In this document: piece by piece, positions 1 through 6,187 of the stretch
How the letters are laid out: the number at the start of each line of letters is the position of its first letter
Numbering within the stretch: the first letter of the stretch is position 1
Program-made: the position numbers and the translations under genes
Assembly (NCBI GenBank): GCA_003175865.1
Contig: PSRF01000219.1
Span: 1 to 12,088 of the forward strand
Source: Blastocatellia bacterium
GTDB lineage: Bacteria; Acidobacteriota; Blastocatellia; Pyrinomonadales; Pyrinomonadaceae
Direction: 5' to 3'
DNA length: 12,088 bases
Notes under the pieces: generated by a model
The model's database searches: none
Seen by the model: the letters and a program-made list of their open reading frames with translations, nothing else
What the model was told of the DNA's origin: nothing

Positions 1-40
1 TCACACGGAAGTAATTGGACTAGACAGCTCAATAAAATTC

Positions 41-72
41 CAATCGGCAATCAGCATTCGAAAATCAGCAAT
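41..72 (-). repeat. Family II 32-bp repeat, copy 1 (before asnB)
   Basis: Read on the minus strand this 32-base block aligns without gaps to 6122-6153, with 26 of 32 positions identical by eye. It is built of short related units (CAATCGG, CAATCAGC, AAAATCAGCAA). It ends 5 nt before the asnB ATG, and no Shine-Dalgarno sequence lies between. The end that reads GCAAT on the plus strand faces asnB. I recognise the heptamer-like texture as typical of interspersed intergenic repeats, but I cannot name a family. Confidence 0.6.
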
Positions 73-77
73 GTCTT

Positions 78-2009
78 ATGTGTGGCATAACAGGTTGGGC
101 TAATCTCGATTCACGCGTACCTCCCTTTGACGGCGCGCAAGAACTGCTGCACGCGATGTGCGAGCGCATGGTCCATCGTGGGCCCGATTCTGAAGGTCTG
201 TTTGTCACAACTGGCGCCGCACTCGGCATGCGACGCCTCGCCATCATCGATCTAGTAACAGGTGAGCAACCAGTTTTTAATGAAGATAAGTCAGTAGCCG
301 TCGTCCTCAACGGCGAGATCTACAATTATCGGGAGATTCGCGGAGAACTCGAAAAACGCGGCCACACCTTCCGCAGTGCATCCGACACAGAAGTGCTGCC
401 ACATCTCTATGAAGAATACGGCGACAAGATGGTGGACCATCTGAATGGGATGTTCGCGTTTGCTTTATGGGACGCGACACGTCGGCGTCTACTGATTTCA
501 CGCGATCGTTTCGGTGAGAAGCCACTCTACTGGGGCGTCTTCGACAACACCTTACTTTTCGCGTCGGAACCGAAAGTGCTACTGGCACACCCTGCTGTTC
601 GTCCGTCACTCAACCTGCAAGCATTACGACAGTATCTTTCGTTTGACTATGTCCCCGCACCGCTTTCGATCTATTCAGGAATCAGCAAACTGCCGGCGGC
701 GCATCAACTGACTCTCGAAGATGGAAAAATCACCGTCGCACCTTACTGGCGTCTTAGTTATAAAACACAAACACCAGTACCAACGGAGTCGGAAGCGGCT
801 GTAGCACTTCGCGAGTTATTAGCCGATTCAGTTCGAATGCGATTGGTTTCTGATGTACCACTCGGCGTGCTGCTCTCTGGTGGTGTGGACTCATCTACAG
901 TTGCTGCACTGGCTGTCAGGGCTTCCTCGGAAGCAGTTAAAACCTTTTCGATCTCCTTCGCTGAAACTTCGTTCGATGAGTCAGCTTATGCACGGAGCGT
1001 CGCCAAGTTCCTGGGAACCGATCATCACGAGGAACGATTAAGCGCAAACCTCGCCGCTAATCTTGTCAGTGAAATCGGTGCATGGATGGATGAACCATTC
1101 AGCGATCCATCGCTCGTTCCGACCTATCTACTATCGCGCTTCACACGCAAGCATGTAACGGTTGCACTAGGTGGAGATGGTGGAGATGAACTGTTTGCCG
1201 GTTATCCAATGTATGCGGGGCATCGTTGGGCTGAGATCTACACACGAGTGCCTGGTCCATTGAGAAGAGCAGTCGAACAGCTGATTCGCTTGTTGCCAGT
1301 GAAGACCAAAAACCTATCCCTTGATTACAAAGCTACGCGATTCGTGACGGGGGCCAAATTCGACACCGTGGCACGACATCACGTTTGGTTCGGATCGTTT
1401 ACGCCAGTCGAGCAGGAACAGTTACTAACACCTGAAGTGCTGTACGAAACAGACAGCGACATTTATCGTGATGCGCGCGTGCTAATGGAAGAGTGTGACA
1501 ATCTTGATCTCGTCACGCGCATGCAGAGCATCGACACTCGTCTGTACCTCGCCGAAGACATTCTTACGAAAGTTGATCGCGCGAGCATGGCCGTGTCACT
1601 TGAAGTGCGTGCGCCGTTTCTTGATCCGCGTGTGGCGGAATTCGCGGCGTCGCTGCCGCTCAACTACAAGCTGCGAGGGCACAAGACGAAGTATATTTTG
1701 AAGAAGGCCGTGGCGGACTTATTGCCACCGTTTGTGACGCGTCGCGGCAAGAAGGGCTTTGGTGTTCCCGTTGCTGAATGGCTCAAGTTTAAGTTGAAAC
1801 CCTTGGCGAGAGATTTGTTATCACCGGAGAGAGTAAAACGCGCCGGTGTGTTCAATCCTGAATTTGTATCGCGGTTACAATATGAGCACGAGACGGGCGT
1901 CGCAAATCATCGCAAACTGCTTTGGACACTGCTGATGTTCGAACTATGGCACGAGAGCTTTATTGAAACAGCGAGGAGAATTGAAACGTCGGTAGAAACC
2001 CAAAAGTGA
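78..2009 (+). CDS. asnB: Asparagine synthase (glutamine-hydrolysing)-type amidotransferase
   Basis: This 643-residue protein has the two-domain layout of the AsnB family. The N-terminal glutaminase (Ntn) domain has the nucleophile Cys2 exposed after Met removal (MCGI), RGPD at 34-37 and NGEIYN at 78-83. The C-terminal synthetase domain has the ATP PP-loop SGGVDSS at 267-273 and GGDGGDEL at 365-372. Family chemistry is release of ammonia from glutamine and amidation of an ATP-activated carboxylate in the cytoplasm. All key motifs are intact and the length is normal. Homologues are common in polysaccharide and exosortase-linked clusters, where the acceptor may be a sugar acid rather than aspartate; that role here is inference from context. 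The ATG at 78 is required because Cys must be residue 2. There is no Shine-Dalgarno; a 32-bp repeat ends 5 nt upstream. Confidence 0.93.
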   Translation: MCGITGWANLDSRVPPFDGAQELLHAMCERMVHRGPDSEGLFVTTGAALGMRRLAIIDLVTGEQPVFNEDKSVAVVLNGEIYNYREIRGELEKRGHTFRSASDTEVLPHLYEEYGDKMVDHLNGMFAFALWDATRRRLLISRDRFGEKPLYWGVFDNTLLFASEPKVLLAHPAVRPSLNLQALRQYLSFDYVPAPLSIYSGISKLPAAHQLTLEDGKITVAPYWRLSYKTQTPVPTESEAAVALRELLADSVRMRLVSDVPLGVLLSGGVDSSTVAALAVRASSEAVKTFSISFAETSFDESAYARSVAKFLGTDHHEERLSANLAANLVSEIGAWMDEPFSDPSLVPTYLLSRFTRKHVTVALGGDGGDELFAGYPMYAGHRWAEIYTRVPGPLRRAVEQLIRLLPVKTKNLSLDYKATRFVTGAKFDTVARHHVWFGSFTPVEQEQLLTPEVLYETDSDIYRDARVLMEECDNLDLVTRMQSIDTRLYLAEDILTKVDRASMAVSLEVRAPFLDPRVAEFAASLPLNYKLRGHKTKYILKKAVADLLPPFVTRRGKKGFGVPVAEWLKFKLKPLARDLLSPERVKRAGVFNPEFVSRLQYEHETGVANHRKLLWTLLMFELWHESFIETARRIETSVETQK

Positions 2010-2054
2010 ATTTCTTCAAACGTATCCTTCAGTAGTCCCGCGAGTCTGAATCAC

Positions 2055-2170
2055 GCTCTTCTGTCGGACCGCGAACGTCTCGTGCGCCTACTTTAACTGA
2101 AGACCTGTTAATTCTCAGCGTTCAAATACCGTAGTTAGCGCACGACACGTACGCGGTCCCACAGAAGAGC
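2055..2170. repeat. 116-bp long inverted-repeat element in the asnB/toroid spacer
   Basis: The left arm (2055-2091) and right arm (2131-2170) are inverted copies of each other around a 39-nt centre. The outer 19 bp (GCTCTTCTGT then GGACCGCG) pair with one mismatch. The inner part pairs through TCGTGCGC with a few mismatches and a small bulge before CTAC. The element is flanked by imperfect direct repeats: 2042-2054 and 2173-2187 share GAGTCT and AATCAC, with a 2-nt insertion and one mismatch. An inverted repeat inside direct repeats looks like a small non-autonomous mobile element (MITE-like). It could instead be a structured RNA or a strong terminator hairpin after asnB. No open reading frame is evident inside it. 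Confidence 0.7.
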
Positions 2171-2195
2171 TTGAGTCTTTCAATCACAGGCTACT

Positions 2196-2203
2196 AAAGG
2201 GAG
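2196..2203 (+). promoter_or_regulatory. Strong Shine-Dalgarno (AAAGGGAG) before a mini-ORF
   Basis: AAAGGGAG lies 8 nt before the ATG at 2212, ideal spacing for that ATG but 19 nt from the TTG at 2223 that opens the toroid-protein frame. It is one of only two convincing Shine-Dalgarno sequences seen in the window, so it bears directly on how the next gene is started. Confidence 0.6.
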
Positions 2204-2211
2204 CCGTCTTA

Positions 2212-2226
2212 ATGTTTACCAATTGA
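2212..2226 (+). other. Four-codon leader ORF overlapping the next start (TTGA)
   Basis: An ATG with good Shine-Dalgarno spacing encodes only M-F-T-N and then TGA at 2224-2226. That stop overlaps the TTG at 2223 that starts the downstream frame (TTGA, analogous to ATGA couplings). It may be a leader for translational coupling. Alternatively the true start is this ATG and a one-base sequence error or frameshift separates it from the downstream gene. Confidence 0.35.
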
Positions 2227-3467
2227 CCTTGAACGATCAAAACGATTCATTGACATCTGATCGATTTCTTAATGCCTTCACGGACCTTCTCGCATGGTGT
2301 CGAGCTCACGGTTTTACTGGTCACGATCCATTCGATGCGCTCAACAGTTCCCTCTTCCAAAAAACTCCCTTAGCAAAATCGCGCAACGCGCGACTCATCT
2401 GGACGCAACTCATAAAGCGCTCACCTTCTGATCTACGAACAATTGCTCGTGTTCCCCGTCAACGCAACTCAAAAGGCATCGCTCTGTTTGCCTTAGCCCT
2501 GTTAGCAAATTATCGAAGAGTCAAAACTCTTGAATCGGAAAAAGCCGCGCGTGAGATGTTGGACGCATTGTTATCGATGAAATTTGACATCGACAGTGGG
2601 CAGAATGTCTGTTGTGGTACGGCCTGGGGTTACAACTTTGATTGGCAGAGCCGAAATTTCTTCGCTCCTCAAGGAACCCCAACGATCGTGCCTACCGCGT
2701 TCGCAGTACGTGCCTTGGTGGATGCGGCTCACACTCTAGGAGATCCCATCTACCTGAAGACAGCTCAAGAAGCTTGTCACTGGATCAAAAGCGACCTTGC
2801 TGTAAGCTGGTCGACAGAAGATGAGCTCTGTTTCAGTTATTCGTCACTGAGTTCGACGCAAATCTACAACGCAAGTCTGCTCGCCGCTGAAGCACTTGCG
2901 GAGGTCGGCACAATCGACAAGGAGGTCGAACTGTTGTGCTTGGCCGAACGTGCGTCGCGTTATGTCATTAATCGCCAGCAGTCCGATGGCTCCTGGACCT
3001 ACGGAACAGAACCAGCACAATCCTGGATTGACAATTTCCACACCGCTTTCATCTTATTTTCGCTGTCGCGCATCATAAAGCGTTGCTCATTGGGTCCGGA
3101 GTTTCAGCAAGCGCTTGAGCGTGGATATAAGTATTGGAAGAAAAACTTTTTTCTTGCTGATGGTTGGCCGAAATATTATGCGGAAGACATGTATCCTGCA
3201 GACGCACATGCTGGCGCAAGCGCCATTATTACGTTTCTCGAACTCCAGTCTTTAGATAAAAATGCGGCCCAGCTGGCTGAAAAAGTCGCCGATTGGACCA
3301 TTCGAAATCTGCGCGATGAAAAGGGTTTCTTCTATTATCAGCGTCGCAGATTCTATACGGTGAAGACGCCATACATGCGCTGGAGTCAGGCCTGGATGTT
3401 GTATGCTCTCGCACGTTTACTGGAGGATCGCGGCGGCCAAAGTCAGGAAACAATAACGACAAGCTAA
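2223..3467 (+). CDS. Alpha/alpha-toroid protein, VpsJ-like polysaccharide biosynthesis protein
   Basis: The 414-residue protein is soluble, with no signal peptide or membrane helix. It has several helical repeats with aromatic and small-residue signatures typical of (alpha/alpha)6 toroid folds (terpene cyclase, C5-epimerase and glycoside hydrolase-like): TPTIVPTAFAVRAL, GSWTYG then WIDNFHTAF, DAHAGASA, and a C-terminal YMRWSQAWMLYAL. That last signature resembles the VpsJ family found in exopolysaccharide clusters and the C-terminal half of glucuronyl C5-epimerases. No catalytic activity can be assigned from sequence alone. The only workable start in frame is TTG (2223 or 2229), because the first internal Met is far inside the fold; see the leader ORF at 2212. 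The stop TAA lies inside a 25-bp palindromic repeat that also abuts the next gene. Confidence 0.7.
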   Translation: MTLNDQNDSLTSDRFLNAFTDLLAWCRAHGFTGHDPFDALNSSLFQKTPLAKSRNARLIWTQLIKRSPSDLRTIARVPRQRNSKGIALFALALLANYRRVKTLESEKAAREMLDALLSMKFDIDSGQNVCCGTAWGYNFDWQSRNFFAPQGTPTIVPTAFAVRALVDAAHTLGDPIYLKTAQEACHWIKSDLAVSWSTEDELCFSYSSLSSTQIYNASLLAAEALAEVGTIDKEVELLCLAERASRYVINRQQSDGSWTYGTEPAQSWIDNFHTAFILFSLSRIIKRCSLGPEFQQALERGYKYWKKNFFLADGWPKYYAEDMYPADAHAGASAIITFLELQSLDKNAAQLAEKVADWTIRNLRDEKGFFYYQRRRFYTVKTPYMRWSQAWMLYALARLLEDRGGQSQETITTS

Positions 3468-3480
3468 GGCTTATCGCACA
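3456..3480 (+). repeat. Family I palindromic repeat, copy A
   Basis: This copy matches the family consensus (arms CGACAAGCT and AGCTTATCG around AA, with a GACA tail) at 23 of 25 positions. It contains the TAA stop of the toroid gene (3465-3467) and ends exactly 6 nt before the ATG of the acyltransferase. Its tail end faces the acyltransferase. Confidence 0.85.
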
Positions 3481-3486
3481 TAAAAC

Positions 3487-3966
3487 ATGCCCATTGCTTC
3501 TGACGTAAAACTTGGACCTGACGTTCGCATCTTTCATCCTGAACTCGTCAACCTGTACGGGTGTTCGATTGGTGCGGAGACGAAGGTTGGATCCTTTGTG
3601 GAAATCCAGAAGAATGCCAGTGTCGGCAAACGCTGCAAGATTTCCTCGCACTCATTCATATGCGAAGGTGTCGAGATCGAAGACGAAGTGTTTGTTGGTC
3701 ACGGCGTAATGTTTACCAACGATATCTATCCACGGGCAGTGAACCCCGATGGATTACCACAGACAGACGCTGATTGGATCGTTGTCAAAACTTTAGTGAA
3801 GCGACGCGCGAGTATTGGCAGTAACGCCACGATCATCGCCGGAGTAACAATTGGCGAGGGTGCGCTCGTGGGCGCCGGCGCGGTGGTGACAAGAGATGTA
3901 CCAGACTTTGCCATAGTCGCTGGTGTTCCTGCACGTGTCACAGGAAAGGTGGCAGATGTCCGATGA
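3487..3966 (+). CDS. Left-handed beta-helix acyltransferase (WbpD/WlbB-like sugar N-acetyltransferase)
   Basis: The 159-residue protein consists of hexapeptide repeats throughout (CSIGAE, ASVGKR, VEIEDEVFVGH, ASIGSNATIIAGVTIGEGALVGAGAVVTRDV) and ends in the usual AGVPARV motif of CoA-dependent acyltransferases. The segment from about 16 to 82 (YGCSIG, FVEIQ, then GVMFTND) resembles WbpD/WlbB, which acetylates the 3-amino group of UDP-2-acetamido-3-amino sugars. Asn78 sits where that family keeps an active-site Asn. It is cytoplasmic and probably works as a homotrimer. The neighbouring Gfo/Idh/MocA dehydrogenase supports an amino-sugar route, but no aminotransferase is in the window. The ATG at 3487 gives a full-length protein and has no Shine-Dalgarno, only repeat copy A 6 nt upstream. 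The TGA stop lies within repeat copy B. Confidence 0.85.
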   Translation: MPIASDVKLGPDVRIFHPELVNLYGCSIGAETKVGSFVEIQKNASVGKRCKISSHSFICEGVEIEDEVFVGHGVMFTNDIYPRAVNPDGLPQTDADWIVVKTLVKRRASIGSNATIIAGVTIGEGALVGAGAVVTRDVPDFAIVAGVPARVTGKVADVR

Positions 3967-3981
3967 GCTTCAGCTTTTCGT
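3957..3981 (-). repeat. Family I palindromic repeat, copy B
   Basis: This minus-oriented copy matches the consensus at 22 of 25 positions. It overlaps the 3' end of the acyltransferase and supplies its TGA stop (3964-3966). With copy A it brackets the acyltransferase as an inverted pair with both GACA ends pointing inward. Confidence 0.8.
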
Positions 3982-4036
3982 GAGCCTGGGAGTCATTCGA
4001 CCGAAGAGAAATCTTGGGTCGAAATTGCGAAACTGA

Positions 4037-4061
4037 ACGACAAGCTAAAGCTTATCGGACA
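4037..4061 (+). repeat. Family I palindromic repeat, copy C (consensus copy)
   Basis: This copy equals the majority consensus at all 25 positions and ends 6 nt before the ATG of the Gfo/Idh/MocA gene. No Shine-Dalgarno sequence separates it from the start. Confidence 0.85.
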
Positions 4062-4067
4062 CTAGAT

Positions 4068-5081
4068 ATGCTTCGAATTGGTGTAATTGGCTACGGATAT
4101 TGGGGACCAAACCTTGTGCGCAACTTCATGGCTGCGCCGGGTTCGTCAGTTGTCGCTGTCTGCGATCTTCAAGATGAGCGCTTGTCCCCTCTGCGCAAAC
4201 TCTACCCGTCCATCAAAGCCACTAAGAATCCAATCGAACTTATCAATGACTCTACTGTGGACGCGGTGGTAATTGCGACTCCCGTTTCTTCACACTTCGA
4301 ACTAGCAATGGCGACGCTCAAAGCCGGCAAACATGTACTGGTCGAGAAGCCCCTGGCGGCAAACTCGGCAGACGCCGCTGGCCTAATTGAGATGGCTGCC
4401 AAACTCAAACTAGTGTTGATGGTCGATCACACTTTCGTTTACACCGACGCCGTTCGCAAGATGCGTAAACTAATTGCGAAAGGGGATCTTGGCGAGATCT
4501 ATTACTACGACGCTGTGCGCGTTAACCTCGGTTTGTTCCAGCATGACGTCAATGTCATCTGGGATCTTGCTATTCACGATCTGTCCATCATGGATTACGT
4601 CCTGCCTCACAGACCCGTTGCCATCTCGGCAACCGGGATGAGCCACGTTCAAGGACAACCGGAAAACGTTGCGTACATAACCTTGTTCTTTAAAGAAGCT
4701 GAGATCGCACACGTCCACGTAAACTGGTTAACGCCAGTGAAAGTACGTCACACCCTAATCGGCGGTAGCGAGAAGATGATTCTCTATGACGATCTTGAGC
4801 CCAGTGAGAAACTCAAAGTTTACGATAAAGGCATCACCGTCAGTCCGGGACCTGAGGATGTTTACAGAATGCTGGTCAGTTATCGTTCCGGCGACATGTA
4901 TGCTCCACGACTCGACAATACCGAGGCCCTTCAGACCGAAGCAATTCACTTTGCAGATTGCATTGAACACGGTACACGACCTGAAACCGATGGCGCAGCA
5001 GGACTGCGAATGGTGAAGATGATTGAAGCCGCTGAGCAATCGCTGCGAAATCGTGGAGCGTTAGTTGAACTGGATCTGTAG
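4068..5081 (+). CDS. Gfo/Idh/MocA-family NAD(P)-dependent sugar dehydrogenase (WbpB/WlbA-like)
   Basis: The 337-residue protein has an N-terminal Rossmann fold with the dinucleotide motif GYGYWG at 8-13, the family EKP motif at 93-95 (Lys94 catalytic), and a substrate-domain segment WDLAIHD at 165-171 whose His170/Asp171 match the usual proton-relay region. Family members oxidise or reduce nucleotide-sugar hydroxyls. The GYGYWGPN variety resembles UDP-GlcNAc-uronate 3-dehydrogenases (WbpB/WlbA), which fits the WbpD-like acyltransferase just upstream. The reading frame is open back to a TTG at 4014, but that extension would translate repeat copy C. The ATG at 4068 places the Rossmann strand at residue 3 as expected, so I use it. 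Only 16 nt separate it from the DUF354 gene, suggesting co-transcription. Confidence 0.9.
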   Translation: MLRIGVIGYGYWGPNLVRNFMAAPGSSVVAVCDLQDERLSPLRKLYPSIKATKNPIELINDSTVDAVVIATPVSSHFELAMATLKAGKHVLVEKPLAANSADAAGLIEMAAKLKLVLMVDHTFVYTDAVRKMRKLIAKGDLGEIYYYDAVRVNLGLFQHDVNVIWDLAIHDLSIMDYVLPHRPVAISATGMSHVQGQPENVAYITLFFKEAEIAHVHVNWLTPVKVRHTLIGGSEKMILYDDLEPSEKLKVYDKGITVSPGPEDVYRMLVSYRSGDMYAPRLDNTEALQTEAIHFADCIEHGTRPETDGAAGLRMVKMIEAAEQSLRNRGALVELDL

Positions 5082-5097
5082 ATGCTGACTTAAGTCC

Positions 5098-6114
5098 ATG
5101 CGACTGTGGATCGACCTCGCAAATTCGCCGCACGTTCCTTTCTTCAAAGCACTGATTAGTCGCTTTAATACTCAAGGTCACGAAGTTGAAACAACGGCTC
5201 GTGACTTCGCTGAAACCTTACCACTCGCGGCCGCAGCCGGTCTCACAACGCATGCCGTCGGTAGTCATGGCGGAGGTCAAGTCTCTGCGAAAGCGACTAA
5301 CTTGATGAATCGCGCGTGGCAACTCGCCGGGTGGGCACGCAAACGAAATTTCGACCTGGCTATCAGCCATAATTCCTACTCGCAGATTCTCGCCGCGCGA
5401 GCGTTGCGTATCAAAAACGTGACGCTGATGGACTACGAATATCAACCCGCGAACCATCTGGCGTTCCGCCTGACTTCACGGCTGATTGTTCCCGCGAGTT
5501 TTCCTGCGAAGCGTCTACGTCGTTACGGTGCTTCTTCACGAAAGGTCCTCCGTTATAATGGGACCAAGGAAGATGTTTACCTCGCCGACTTCACTCCTGA
5601 TCCCAACTTTAAGGCGAAGTTGACTGAACTTGGGATCGACATGAGCAATGTCATCATCCTGGTCCGGCCACCTGCACATGACGCGCTTTATCATCGTTTT
5701 CAAAACAAGTTGTTTGACGAAGCACTAACTCTTCTACTTGGGAACGAGAATGTTCGTGTCGTCTTGTTGCCACGAAATGAGTCACAACGCGCGACTTATT
5801 CTGAGCGCGCCGCCGAGAACTTAATCGTCCCGGCAAAACCACTAGACGGCTCAAATCTAATTGCAGCAAGTGACCTCGTGATAAGTGCTGGTGGAACAAT
5901 CAATCGTGAAGCAGCAGCACTTGGTGTTCCCGCGGCCAGCATCTACGCTGGAAAGTGGGCCGCAGTTGACGAACAGCTAATGAAGGAAGGACGTCTGAAA
6001 AGAATTATCAGCGCTGACGACATCCGTGCGTTAAACCCAGTAAAAAAGCCGCCATTGAATCCGCGGCGTTCCGTAGAGGTTATCGATGAAGTGGTCCGTC
6101 TGATCTTGGAGTAG
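5098..6114 (+). CDS. DUF354 family protein (GT-B-like, polysaccharide cluster)
   Basis: The 338-residue protein begins with MRLWIDLANSPHVPFF, the typical opening of DUF354 proteins, and carries the family block SAGGTINREAA at 263-273 followed by GVPAASIYAGK. The C-terminal block resembles the nucleotide-sugar-binding end of GT-B glycosyltransferases and UDP-GlcNAc 2-epimerases, but no activity is established for the family to my knowledge. It has no signal peptide and is probably cytoplasmic or peripheral to the membrane. It lies 16 nt after the dehydrogenase; the spacer contains the 10-bp palindrome GACTTAAGTC and no Shine-Dalgarno. It is likely a glycosyltransferase or sugar-modifying protein of this locus (inference). 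Confidence 0.85.
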   Translation: MRLWIDLANSPHVPFFKALISRFNTQGHEVETTARDFAETLPLAAAAGLTTHAVGSHGGGQVSAKATNLMNRAWQLAGWARKRNFDLAISHNSYSQILAARALRIKNVTLMDYEYQPANHLAFRLTSRLIVPASFPAKRLRRYGASSRKVLRYNGTKEDVYLADFTPDPNFKAKLTELGIDMSNVIILVRPPAHDALYHRFQNKLFDEALTLLLGNENVRVVLLPRNESQRATYSERAAENLIVPAKPLDGSNLIAASDLVISAGGTINREAAALGVPAASIYAGKWAAVDEQLMKEGRLKRIISADDIRALNPVKKPPLNPRRSVEVIDEVVRLILE

Positions 6115-6121
6115 GCCAGAG

Positions 6122-6153
6122 ATTGCCAATTTTCAATTGCCAATTGCCGATTG
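6122..6153 (+). repeat. Family II 32-bp repeat, copy 2 (after DUF354 gene)
   Basis: This is the inverted partner of 41-72 (26 of 32 positions identical, ungapped). It starts 7 nt after the DUF354 stop and ends 34 nt before the phosphotransferase ATG. It holds tandem CAATTGC-type units. Its ATTGC end faces the DUF354 gene, as the corresponding end of copy 1 faces asnB, so the pair brackets the first five genes. Confidence 0.6.
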
Positions 6154-6187
6154 ATCTTTCATTGTAGTTGGGAACAGTTGCTCTCAA

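Noticed and set aside
3229..3651. 140-codon minus-strand frame
   Set aside because: Antisense to the well-supported toroid and acyltransferase genes, with no recognisable domain.
2210..3720. 13-bp sequence around ATGTTTACCAA shared by 2210-2222 and 3708-3720
   Set aside because: One such shared 13-mer is expected by chance in a window of this size; the second lies in conserved coding sequence of the acyltransferase.
4014..4067. Upstream TTG extension of the dehydrogenase by 18 residues
   Set aside because: The extension would translate repeat copy C, and the family N-terminus begins at the ATG at 4068.
5087..5096. 10-bp palindrome GACTTAAGTC between the dehydrogenase and DUF354 genes
   Set aside because: Short, single, and not alignable to the other repeats; could be chance.
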